NCBI GenBank assembly: GCA_019648995.1
Contig: BLXT01000662.1
Location: 93,065-114,231, forward strand
DNA from: Plakobranchus ocellatus
Lineage: Eukaryota > Mollusca > Gastropoda > Plakobranchidae
Direction: 5' to 3'
DNA: 21,167 nucleotides
Position 1 is the first letter of the stretch. Every line of letters begins with the position of its first letter. The notes beneath the pieces are model-generated. The model had not been told where the DNA came from. It searched no databases and saw only the letters and a list, made by a program, of their open reading frames with translations. The position numbers and the translations under genes were made by a program. Positions 1 to 8,744 of this stretch are shown here, one piece after another.

Positions 1-395
1 AAGGAATAAGAAAATAAAGAGAAAAAGGAGAGAGATAAGAGAGAGAAATAGCTGAGAGGGGTATAGCTCTATGAATCTAACACAGAAAGACACGTGAAGA
101 AGGACTAAAAACATAACCGCAGCTAAAAATTAAAGCTGAAAGCAAAATATTTGAAATATTTCCGCCAAAGAGGAAGCTTTTTCAAGCTTGACTTTTTAAA
201 GAACATTGGTGTCATACAATTTCCTGTGCTGCTCGATGTGGCATCCCTCATTTACTCCATTCACATCATCTAGAGCATTTCAGTTTGAAGCTCGGCTCAA
301 AGTGAGGTCATATTCATGCTACAAAGTGTTATCAACAATACACAATATTATTGTTATTTTTACTGTGATTGTAATGATGATAATAATTATCATTC
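1..395. other. Purine-rich then AT-rich non-coding stretch
   Basis: The first 60 bases are almost pure purine (A/G-rich, with GAGAGA runs). The rest is AT-rich sequence with no sustained reading frame. Apparent small frames that run into the following ATT array are translations of the microsatellite. I see no gene here. Confidence 0.6.
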
Positions 396-424
396 TGATT
401 ATTTATTTATTTATTTATTTATTA

Positions 425-503
<79 letters not shown>
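396..503. repeat. (TTTA)n / (ATT)n microsatellite
   Basis: A short TTTA run (about 400-423) leads directly into a nearly perfect ATT/TTA array of roughly 27 units. Poly-Leu or poly-Ile frames across it are artefacts of the repeat. Confidence 0.95.
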
Positions 504-701
504 CAATTTGACTCTGCTACACTTCCTCTCTTTTTCACAAAAATATTATTATGAGTAAATTTTGAAGAGCGTTATTTTTTTTGTGTGTGTGCTGACCACG
601 TCTATTCATTTTTTTTTTATTTGTTACTAACTCTTTCGATAACAATTTACGAAAACTACAATATCATTTGTGAAAATTACTGTGTTTTTAGTCTGTAAAG
701 T

Positions 702-888
702 TCTCGAATGACAGGGGCGTCGGTAGCACAGTGGCTTGCGAGTCCGCCCTGAGATCTGCAGGGACCCTTCTGTCGCGGGTTCGAGCCCCGCTACCGGCGC
801 CCTGGCCTGACGGAGGGCCTGAAAGCCTGAGATCACGTTGTTGTGGACTGGCTATGTACAAAAATCTCAAACTCACTCTCGAATGGCA
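702..888 (+). mobile_element. tRNA-derived SINE, family A, full-length copy with target-site duplication
   Basis: The element body is 714-876 (163 bp). It begins GGGGCGTCGG and has a pol III A box (TAGCACAGTGGC, near 725-736) and a consensus B box (GGTTCGAGCCCC, near 778-789). The T-arm pairs as GCGGG/CCCGC, and the outer GGGCGTC can pair with GGCGCCC. A tRNA-unrelated 3' part follows, ending in an A-rich tail. The body is bounded by 12-bp direct repeats, TCTCGAATGACA (702-713) and TCTCGAATGGCA (877-888), with one mismatch; these are a target-site duplication. About 60 bp of the non-tRNA 3' part matches the copies at 8757-8917 and 17131-17259. It is probably a LINE-mobilised SINE; the family name is unknown to me. 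Small reading frames across it are not genes. Confidence 0.88.
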
Positions 889-965
889 ATCGATTCTTGA
901 TCTATCGGGCGTCCAGGGGTAATACGGACGTCACGTTCGCTGTGATAGCAGTACTGTATTTTTCT

Positions 966-1259
966 TATTGCCTATAAGAAAAGTAACGTGGGTCCCACGC
1001 TTAGTTCAAGCATCGGAGAACCAAGACCAGGGTCCTGATTGTTCTTAACATACGGCATTATGAGGTAGTTTGCCATTGCTTTCCTAGCCATCTTTACTTT
1101 CGCCGGGTCTTAAGAGACCTAGATACCCATTTTTAGTGCTGGGTGGACACAGGGGAATAATGAAAATTGACTTGGCCCGACTGGGATTTGTACCTCGGAC
1201 CTCTGACTTGGTAGCCAACTGCCCTACCAGATGAGCCACCGCTCCCCCTATTGCCTATA
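966..1259 (-). mobile_element. tRNA-derived SINE, family B, full-length copy with target-site duplication
   Basis: Read on the minus strand, the body is 1248-977 (272 bp). It opens with a G-rich run followed by an A-box-like TGGCTCATCTGGTAGG and a degenerate B box (GGTACAAATCCC, where the copy at 15.6 kb has GGTTCGAATCC). A central domain follows (CCCGGCGAAAGTAAAG, then AGGAAAGCAATGGCAAAC), and the 3' end carries the palindrome CGTGGGTCCCACG at 987-999. The element is flanked by perfect 11-bp direct repeats, TATTGCCTATA, at 966-976 and 1249-1259. It is roughly 85% identical by eye to the plus-strand copy at 15579-15843. It lies only 77 bp from the family A SINE. Confidence 0.9.
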
Positions 1260-2489
1260 TAAGTCATAAAATAGTTACACGGCTTCTTTTTCTTATATGA
1301 AGAATACGGCTGGTGCAATGGAAAAACTTGAACCAGAATAGGGTAAAAAGCAGCAGTCTGACATATTTTGGTTTTAAAAGATTGTCTTGACCAACGATAC
1401 TGGATTTTGAATACTTGTCATGTGAGAAAAAAAATCGTACGATTTGACGAGTGTATTATCGTTATTCTTCTAGTGTTGTCCGGCTCGAAATGTACAATAG
1501 GTGGATCTAAAAGCTTGCAATCAAGGTTGTGGAGGAACTGTCTGCGCTTGTCCACTATTGATTAGCACTACATCGAAAGGCATGCGTCTTAAAAGATTAT
1601 TTGAGTCATTGAATACGACCAATGAAACCAAGTTTCTGATCTTTAACCAGGCGCAACGACTATGTGATGCTCTGTGTTAAAGTTCCTGCAGATTTCAGGT
1701 TTAGTTTGTCAGTCCACTCCGACACCAATTCTCCAATTTAGAAAATGAAGGAAAGAAAAGAGAATAGCGATAAAAGTAAAGGGAAAAAAATTTTAAAAAT
1801 ATGCATAAATCTATATTTACATAAATCTTCCGTGTTAATATAATATATTACTAGACATTGAAATTTTAAAATATAATACATGTAATTAAATAGATTCTAG
1901 ATGACATAGGAACATAGGAGATATTTTAATGAAATTTCACAGCCTTATCTTTGTGCAGACTTAATGATGTTATCTTACCTTTTTTATTGAGTTGCTTGTT
2001 GGTGACAGGTCACAACTTGATCCATTCCATGCATCGCTGTATCTGACTTTCAGGCTATTCTTTGAATCATTGTTACACCCCCCCCCCCCTCCCAAAGTGT
2101 TTTGACAATCATATTGCTAGTCCAAAGAATGATTTGTTTGTCCACTCTAGAGCACTGTCTAAAAATGGATTGGGTATTTCTTCGGCATTTTGAAAGCATC
2201 TATTGAAGAAATCAAAAGCTTATGATGATGTATTTTTGTCTGACCAGCTTAATATGTTGGTGAGGGTGAAAATTTAGCTATCACCGTCAAATTCTTGTAA
2301 GAAATGATCTGTGTAATTTGGTTAGCCGCTTAGGTGAACATGCAACAAGTTTTTTTTTTTTCACGCTCTATTAAAGAGAGAATTTAAATTATTAAATTAA
2401 ATAGTTTCTTTGCAATGTAAAAACCGACAATTTCCGTTCATTTTAATTTAGGCCTACTTAGACAAAGTTATTATCAGGCTAGTGAATAA
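1260..2489. other. AT-rich intergenic or intronic sequence, no gene seen
   Basis: Frames are short and broken, with no protein family recognised. It contains a run of 12 C at 2078-2089, a T run near 2351-2361 and several A/T tracts. The last 30-40 bases (from about 2455) may already be the degraded 5' side of the LINE fragment that follows. Confidence 0.6.
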
Positions 2490-3650
2490 TGTCACAAAAA
2501 CGCTTCAAAAAATTTTAATGATAAGAGCGCGGAACAAGAAAAGAACAGAGATAGCAGGATAACAATGATAAATTCGTCGAAAAGAAGGGAACAAAGAACG
2601 CAATTTACACCATTTGAACTCTTGTTGAAAGAGCCATTGAAGTTCAGAAAGAAATATACACTGTTTGATTGACTACTCAAAGGTTTATTCAGAATGAAGC
2701 ATGACGAAAAAAATTATCAATCATATCATCTACATATAGAAAGAAAAGTGGGAGCAAACTGCAGCAATAGGGATAGACAACCAAGTCAGCCCCTTTGAAA
2801 AAATTAAGCGTTGAGTCAGACAAAACTGCGGACTATCACCAGATTTATTCTCAATGTATAGCGATAACATTAAGTGAAACCTTTAAGGCATGCCGGGAAT
2901 CAAAGTGGGTGGAAAGAAGATTGACAACATCCGATACGCTGATGATACAGGCTTCATAGTAAAAAATTTAACAGACTTACAAAAATTAGTCGAGACGACC
3001 AACATAGAGAGCAAAAGGAAGGCCTTGAACTTAACAAAAAGAAAAGGACAAGTTATGGTCATCAGCCGCAAGGCAGCCAAGAACTGCAATATTATTGTTG
3101 GCATTGCAAAGCTTAAACGAAAAGACACCTTCAAATATCTAGGTGTGGTCATTACTCAAAATTCAAAAAATGCCGTAGAGATCTCACCAAGGATTGCTCA
3201 AGCCAAAGAAACAAAAAACTAGAAAGAGGACACTTCAGTGTTAAATAGAACAAATCTTTTGCACGGATGTGAGACATGGACACTAACCAAGCAAATCCAA
3301 AAGAGACTGTAAGCAATGGAGATGTGGTTTTCGAGACGAATACTAAGAATATTTTTTACTGTAAAGAAATCCAATATCGAAACAAACTAAGAGAGGCAGA
3401 TACACAGGCGACAAGCGAAATTTGTTGGGTAGCCTACATCATGAGAAGAGAAGGCTTCAAACATCTCATCACGACCGGAATGCTGGAAGGCAAGAAAACT
3501 TGGGGAAGGCAAAGATACACATGGGCGCAGACAGGGTCATAGACACAATTTCAGCTATAAGAAACCGAAATCTTTGGACAGGAATGGTTGTCGATGCAAT
3601 GAAGCAAGGCACCAGAGACCTAAGACCGTCGTTACCTCCTTAGTTCTTTT
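2490..3650 (+). pseudogene. Decayed non-LTR retrotransposon (LINE) reverse-transcriptase fragment
   Basis: This is a 5'-truncated remnant of a LINE ORF2. In order, read across several frames, it holds: a fingers-like piece containing RARNKK; NAIYTI followed by TLVERAIEVQKEIYTLFD, the region before the RT catalytic block; DYSK then KHDE, matching a DYxKAFDxVxHDE-type block; WEQTAA with IDNQVSPFEKIKR; LSPDLFSMYSD; and MPGIKVGGKKIDNIRYADDT. The YADD catalytic motif is encoded at 2935-2946 and is followed by a thumb-like DTFKYLGVVIT segment. Downstream are HGCETWTLTKQIQKRL (stop just after), RREGFKHLITTGMLEGKK with GRQR, and VIDTISAIRNRNLW. In-frame stops (2660s, 2810s, 2870s, 3220-3222, 3310) and frame changes show it is inactive. 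No endonuclease domain, 3' tail or target-site duplication was found, so both ends are approximate. The clade is undetermined. Confidence 0.9.
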
Positions 3651-5219
3651 TAAACAGGATTCAATAAATGGTTTGTTTTTCCTGCCAACACAATCCTTTA
3701 CACGGCAACATAAAAGACGTCAACGACTGCTTAACGACCACAAGGTATCTTTGAAAATGAAGATAGCAGAATACGTAGATGATAGTTGTATAATTTAAGC
3801 ATTAAAGTATGGGGAAAATCATCTTTTCGACTGTCATTATATTTACAAACTGGGATATAAATACATAATTATTGTTGTTAGGTCTCAAAGATAAATCTAA
3901 ATCACATGTTTTTTTTTCTACTTTTTCTCTGCACATTGGTAATTCATATATCTAATCTGAAATCTCTACATCTATATTTCTGCACTATAGATCCAGATCT
4001 ACACTCAATCCACCGCCTATTTGATTTTTCCTTATTCTCTGCTCCGCGCGTGCTATCATACATAGACCGTGTAGAACGCATTTTTAGAAATCTATAACAG
4101 TTAAAAATCACGCCATTTATTTTGATAGAGTAGACCGTCTCATGAAACTAGATTTAGGCCTAGTATAGGTTTTTATTATTTTTTTTTTTTTTGGAATTCT
4201 TCTCTCGTGGAATCAATAAATTTTGACTAAACGTGCATTGGACCTAATTCTTATTTTAGAACAGTAATTGTTATTGTTTAAAAATTCATAGATAGTGGAA
4301 AATCAAACTACCGATTCCTATTAAATATCTTAAAATAATTTAAAACGAGATAGAAAAATGAGACTTCGTTAGTTTCTGAGTTACTATTACCTACTTACTC
4401 TTATTTCGTAGCTCTTTTTGCAGTGGCTTTTCAAAATTTGGTGATGAAAATGTTCAAACCCTCAAATAGATTGTATGTTGATTAAGAGGTTGGCTAGAGC
4501 CGTCGCCTTAAATTTGTTTTTACCTGCCATTACTGTTCGTGTTATTTTATCTAGATATCAGCCACCCCTATTATAGCCTGTGTAGACGGAATGCACACTA
4601 AAAGGTTTTAGTTTCTTTCTTTTTTGTTTGTTTATTTCTTCGGTTGCGCGATTATTCCATAATGTTTACTTTTCAGCTTGACGGTGAAGAGTTTTATTTC
4701 CTCTTGTTTTTCTCTCATTCTCAGGAGGCAAAAAGCAGACAAAATACTATGAAAATGATAAGATATTGCCGAATAGGAAGAGCTTATTCTTTTAATTTAT
4801 TTTTTTCTATTTTGTTTTTGTATACTTGTGACATATCGACGTTCACTGCCTAGCTTATTTAAGTGGGATGCTCAATTTCCTAGAGCGATAAGATTCACTA
4901 CAGACGAAGAATCTGTTTAAAGATGTCATCTGTTCTGAGGTTTTGCATCACTATAACGACTTTAATCGGGTTCAGAATATTTTGAAGTGATAAAATGAAA
5001 TTGCTGTAATGATAAAATGTAAAATCGTCGTCACATAAACAATGGTACATTTGGCATTATGGTTCTCATTCCAAGTTAATCCTACTTTCTATAAGCCCTA
5101 TGTAAATCAATATTCTACAGTATACCATATGATTCCTCTCATATTGCTGTATAATATTATGCCGATAAAATGATTATCATTTTATCTAATGTTTGATGTC
5201 TTTATTCATACTTTTTCAG
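3651..5219. other. AT-rich non-coding sequence upstream of the main gene
   Basis: No convincing coding region. A short frame ending at 3798 contains KMKIAEYVDDSCII, which weakly resembles an RT catalytic motif and is treated as a finding. The remainder has T runs (3908-3917, 4179-4192). A pyrimidine-rich stretch with a TCTAAT branch-point-like motif at about 5184-5189 precedes a CAG at 5217-5219, suggesting that the 3' part is an intron of the gene at 5392. Confidence 0.5.
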
Positions 5220-5248
5220 AGAATCTTTCGACGTTAAAACAAGATCTG
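5220..5248 (+). other. Candidate 29-nt 5' mini-exon of the main gene
   Basis: It is bounded upstream by a strong acceptor (CATACTTTTTCAG, AG at 5218-5219, with a TCTAAT branch-like motif about 30 nt before) and downstream by a near-consensus donor, CTG|GTGAGT, at 5249-5254. The next good acceptor, TCTATTCTTAGCAG with TTACTAAT before it, ends at 5320, giving a 72-nt intron. The mini-exon contains no ATG, so it would be 5'UTR if translation starts at 5392. It is open in one frame and could instead be coding if the weaker acceptor at 5340 were used. This is prediction from splice motifs only. Confidence 0.4.
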
Positions 5249-5304
5249 GTGAGTCTACAATAACTTCTACTCAGTGTATCAACTAAGTCCATTTACTAAT
5301 GTCA

Positions 5305-5320
5305 TCTCTATTCTTAGCAG
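5305..5320 (+). promoter_or_regulatory. Candidate 3' splice acceptor before the coding exon
   Basis: A pyrimidine-rich tract ends in TTCTTAGCAG, with a branch-point-like TTACTAAT about 20-27 nt before the AG at 5319-5320. It matches metazoan acceptors better than the alternative TTCACTGTAG ending at 5340. Use of 5320 leaves an in-frame TAG at 5338 and makes the ATG at 5392 the start. Use of 5340 would keep the frame open upstream. Confidence 0.5.
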
Positions 5321-5391
5321 TGTCACAGATTTCACTGTAGCGTCGACTAGGGGAAAAAAGACGTTCCGGTTTTAATCCCTTTTTTGTGAAT

Positions 5392-7821
5392 ATGGGCAAC
5401 AGCTGCAAAGGTACCTTGGCTTCTTGTAAAGGAGAAATGTTGACAGTTACTGGTTTTCAAAGACACTCAGAGGAATCCAATTTCAGTGTGCCTTCACCCA
5501 ATCCCCAGCAGTCAAAGACCTTTCCCATCAATGTGATTCAGGTAGTACCCAAACGGCGGAGCAGTGACAACCTTACCGTGTGTGATTCTACCAATGAGGC
5601 TACCATAGTAGATGGTCAGAACATGGTGTTAGAAGTACAGGCCGAGGAATCTTTGTTCAACTTAAGCAATCGTACGGATGCTGATTTTGACAAGTGTCAA
5701 GCATGTTCTCATTCCTCCAAACATGGAGGCGAAAAACACTCAACACCGATAAAGAGAGAAGCAAATAGATTAAGAATTTTGATTGGAAATGTTGAATACC
5801 AAGCAAAGCCACCGAAGATGGACAAACCCGGTGCAATACAAGTAAATACACATACTTCAGTCTCTTTGGAACAAGCGGAAGTAATTTATGAGAGCGACGA
5901 ACCAAAACTTGCATCGCATAAAGCTGATACAGAATCTTCTGAAGTAAAAGACGGACAAACACGCCAAGACAAGTCTAAGAAGAGCTTCGACAGTATTGAG
6001 ACTTTATCCCTGGAAAATGAAGAAATGCCTGATTATACAGTCCACACAAACACGCAAGTGCAGACTGGTTCTCTGCACAACAATTACGAAATGGTAAGAG
6101 AAAACACAAAAACGCCTGTGTTTGTTTATGACAACAAAACACATAAAGAATCAAAAGAGCTCAATTTGGATGCTTCGCCTCATGCCGTTTGGAAGAGCCA
6201 ATCTCCTAGCCCAGATGACTCACCACTAGATGAGGCGTCACACGCCATAATAAACTTATTTCACACCCTGTATCATGGCAAGCGCAGGAAATACCATGGT
6301 TGGTCCAGTTTTCGTGGAAAAGCTCGCAATCCTGCCAAAACTATATCTCGTAAATCAAACTGGCCTTACGATGATGGAAGATTCGTCAAACATGATGAAA
6401 TACGCGATAGTCAAGAATTCCAATATGTAGATTTAAAGGACAAGTCAGATATTTATTCGCCTTGTACGATATTTAAACCAGTTGACCATCATGCCGAAAC
6501 TGGCCCCGACACTAACAATTCACCTACAAGAGATGCATCTTTTGAGTATCAATGCTTGCAGTCGAAAAACGATTCTACTTTAGATAGACAGTTGACGATA
6601 GAAACTTGCTCAAACGTCCAGAAATTGCCATTTAATTTGTACAAAGAAAGAAAGCAAACAGTCTCTCAGTTTCCACTTGCCGATTTTCGTTTTGATGATC
6701 GTACTTACTCAAGCAGTGATAATCTAACTTTCGAAGAAAAACAAAAGGAAAAATCTAATCATGGGAATGAGGCAGTTTCCACCAATAGTCAATGCCAAGA
6801 GAAATCGTTAGCATCAGCACTTTCTTTTGCTGGAAGTCTGTTAAGAGGTTTCAGTTTGGCAGATTCTGCACCAGGCAGAATGCACACTACACGCCTGGGA
6901 TTGAATTTTAGAGCAGGCGCATCCTTAAACGACATCTTTGTCAACGTCACTTCTTCTCTCAAACTTAAAAAGGACGCAAGCAGTACCCTTAAAGAGGTAA
7001 CCAAGGAAATATCTAAAGCGCAATCTGAACAAATCAGTGAACAGATATCACCGAACATGGCACGCAAGGAAATTAAAGATTGCTTGATAAAATGCAAACA
7101 GTTGACGGAATGTAAAAGACAACAGAAAAGGCTGGAATCACTAGAGGAGATGTTTAAACCTATTCAAAGTGAGAGACAACCGCTAGATACCATAAAAAGG
7201 TTGATACGGCCGTGCCAGGCTAATTGCTCTTTCGCGGATACCACAGAGAGTCACAACTCAGACGTTTGCAAAAGCTCACAATTGAAAAGGCAGCATGAGT
7301 CACCTTTCAAACCCCATAATTTTTTTGAAGGGCCTGTCTTTGCATCTTCTACTTTAGTTACACCTGTTTCTGCTACAGTTGTTACATCAGTCGCACACAG
7401 TATCTTGTGTTCCTCACCCCAGGTCGCCATGCATTGGCAAAAGTCACCTTTGGCACAATCCTGTAATCAAAATCAAAATGATAATCAATATTTTAAAATT
7501 TCACCTCTTCCAACACTACTCTTTAGAGAGAGAGAGAAAATTGTGGCAAGTAGGACTAATCGTAATTCCTGCAAAGTCACAGATAAAGGAAGTTCTCTCC
7601 AATCCTCTTTCGATAAAGTGTTGGAAAGTCCACCGTTGAACAAAGATCCCAAAAATATAGCGGACGTTTACAAGAAACAAATGATTCAAAAGAGCATACA
7701 TGTATGTCCTTGTAAAACCGAAAATTACAGCCAAAGCATGGGTTTGTTGGCTGCACGAGACGGTGTAGACAGTCGGTCTAGCCGGCTTGTCTATTCCAGA
7801 CACATGAATAAGCTTAAATAG
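5392..7821 (+). CDS. Unrecognised 809-aa, mostly disordered protein with MGNSCKG N-terminus
   Basis: This is a single uninterrupted 810-codon frame. I start it at the ATG at 5392 (A at -3, G at +4, no earlier ATG in the presumed 5'UTR exon, in-frame TAG at 5338) rather than at a GTG two codons upstream. I do not recognise the family and see no enzyme fold, signal peptide or membrane segment. Visible features: Gly2/Cys5 at the N-terminus, as in myristoylated/palmitoylated proteins (Lys6 is off the strict PROSITE pattern); a basophilic-kinase-like KRRSSDNLT near 55-63, with SSDNLT again near 440; a Cys/His cluster CQAC..H...H at 102-111; Ser-Pro-rich SPSPDDSP near 271-278; a hydrophobic helix ASHAIINLFHTL (282-293) followed by KRRK and a basic patch to about 322; and a Lys/Glu-rich predicted helix at about 523-592 with CLIKC, then CQANC near 608-612. 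Ser, Lys, Gln and Asn dominate elsewhere. It is probably a cytoplasmic-face scaffold or regulatory protein; the function is unknown. It could also be the large last exon of a longer gene. Confidence 0.8.
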   Translation: MGNSCKGTLASCKGEMLTVTGFQRHSEESNFSVPSPNPQQSKTFPINVIQVVPKRRSSDNLTVCDSTNEATIVDGQNMVLEVQAEESLFNLSNRTDADFDKCQACSHSSKHGGEKHSTPIKREANRLRILIGNVEYQAKPPKMDKPGAIQVNTHTSVSLEQAEVIYESDEPKLASHKADTESSEVKDGQTRQDKSKKSFDSIETLSLENEEMPDYTVHTNTQVQTGSLHNNYEMVRENTKTPVFVYDNKTHKESKELNLDASPHAVWKSQSPSPDDSPLDEASHAIINLFHTLYHGKRRKYHGWSSFRGKARNPAKTISRKSNWPYDDGRFVKHDEIRDSQEFQYVDLKDKSDIYSPCTIFKPVDHHAETGPDTNNSPTRDASFEYQCLQSKNDSTLDRQLTIETCSNVQKLPFNLYKERKQTVSQFPLADFRFDDRTYSSSDNLTFEEKQKEKSNHGNEAVSTNSQCQEKSLASALSFAGSLLRGFSLADSAPGRMHTTRLGLNFRAGASLNDIFVNVTSSLKLKKDASSTLKEVTKEISKAQSEQISEQISPNMARKEIKDCLIKCKQLTECKRQQKRLESLEEMFKPIQSERQPLDTIKRLIRPCQANCSFADTTESHNSDVCKSSQLKRQHESPFKPHNFFEGPVFASSTLVTPVSATVVTSVAHSILCSSPQVAMHWQKSPLAQSCNQNQNDNQYFKISPLPTLLFREREKIVASRTNRNSCKVTDKGSSLQSSFDKVLESPPLNKDPKNIADVYKKQMIQKSIHVCPCKTENYSQSMGLLAARDGVDSRSSRLVYSRHMNKLK

Positions 7822-7984
7822 ATACGTGTTTTAGCGTTTCAGCACGCTGAGGTGTTTTCTTGAGAATTCTGCAGTAAAATAAGCTGCAACGGCAATGTGA
7901 ATTAGTTTTTAAGTTAAACCAAGCCAAGTCTTTTTATTTAATCATTTATTATGCATCGTAAAATTAAGTTGAAGAGTCATACGC

Positions 7985-7990
7985 AATAAA
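7985..7990 (+). terminator. Polyadenylation signal AATAAA
   Basis: A canonical AATAAA lies about 165 nt after the stop codon of the 809-aa frame. T/G-containing sequence at about 8035-8055 (GTTGTTTTT) could serve as the downstream element. The implied 3'UTR is about 190 nt, and no other strong signal intervenes. Confidence 0.65.
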
Positions 7991-8127
7991 TAAGGGCAGG
8001 AACCAATTTCATATTGTTCATATTGGCCATTGTCTAAAAGGGACGTTGTTTTTAAACGATATGGTTTCAATCAGTCCACATGAGTAACACTAAGAGCAAC
8101 AGAAGCGCAACAGATGCAGTAGCAGCT

Positions 8128-8146
8128 GCAATAGTAGTAGTAGTAT

Positions 8147-8212
<66 letters not shown>

Positions 8213-8222
8213 CAGCAGCTGC
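8128..8222. repeat. (GTA)n microsatellite with CAG/GCA-type edges
   Basis: About 25 GTA units with one interruption (TATTAGT near 8144), flanked on both sides by AGCAGCTGCA-like sequence. Long poly-Val and poly-Thr frames on the two strands are produced by the repeat and are not genes. Confidence 0.95.
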
Positions 8223-8470
8223 AACGATAACAGAAAAAAATAAAAACCTCTCAGCGAGCACATTCCCATTTCTAAAGATTTTAGGATCCGAACAATTGTT
8301 ACGCTTTTTTACTGAAAAGCGTCAATTCTGCTATAGCCTGCTTTTGATTCAGTCCAAATGACCCGTCCAAGAATAAAATACAACATGAAAGGGAGTATAG
8401 GTACTAAGATAATAAAAATTAAGATTTTTTAATTGTGATTTTATTTTATATAGGCCTTCATGTATCTGTA
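8223..8470. other. AT-rich spacer, no gene seen
   Basis: Short stretch between microsatellites without a convincing frame or repeat. Confidence 0.5.
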
Positions 8471-8471
8471 A

Positions 8472-8519
<48 letters not shown>
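8471..8519. repeat. (GT)n(AT)n compound microsatellite
   Basis: About 8 GT units run into about 16 TA units. Confidence 0.95.
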
Positions 8520-8521
<2 letters not shown>

Positions 8522-8619
8522 AAAATACATGTACATGTTTGATTAGCAGCAAAATGTATGAGTTTAAACTGTACGTTTTTTTAGAATATGCCTTTCCTTT
8601 TATTATTTTTTTTGTTTCC

Positions 8620-8658
8620 TTTTTTTTTTTTTGCAAAAAAAAAAAAAATATATATATT
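8620..8658. repeat. T13-GC-A13 palindrome plus TA run
   Basis: Thirteen T, then GC, then at least thirteen A form a perfect 28-bp palindrome (8620-8647), followed by a short TA run. It could be two adjacent homopolymer tracts. Confidence 0.85.
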
Positions 8659-8744
8659 TAACATCTGCCGCAAGTGCGCAGCGTGGGAAGTTGCCACAAG
8701 TTGAGCCCATCAATCAAGACTCTCCAGTGCATATTATCCGAGGT

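Noticed and set aside
715..805. A functional tRNA gene
   Set aside because: The A and B boxes and T-arm are tRNA-like, but extra bases between the T-arm and the acceptor strand, the lack of a clean anticodon arm, the non-tRNA 3' domain and the flanking target-site duplication show a SINE.
627..922. Several 60-70-codon frames on both strands around 730-920, and similar ones at 8631-8960
   Set aside because: They are translations of the family A SINE head. Their apparent conservation comes from the repeat, not from a protein.
5386..5391. Starting the main protein at the GTG at 5386
   Set aside because: GTG starts are not expected in a nuclear metazoan gene. The ATG at 5392 has a good Kozak context and is the first ATG in the presumed exon.
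5657..5962. Minus-strand frame of 101 codons inside the main coding exon, and similar ones at 6789-7097 and 7516-7803
   Set aside because: Antisense shadows of the long frame, with no independent start, splice or family evidence.
8067..8361. Poly-Val and poly-Thr proteins
   Set aside because: Direct translation of the GTA microsatellite on the two strands.
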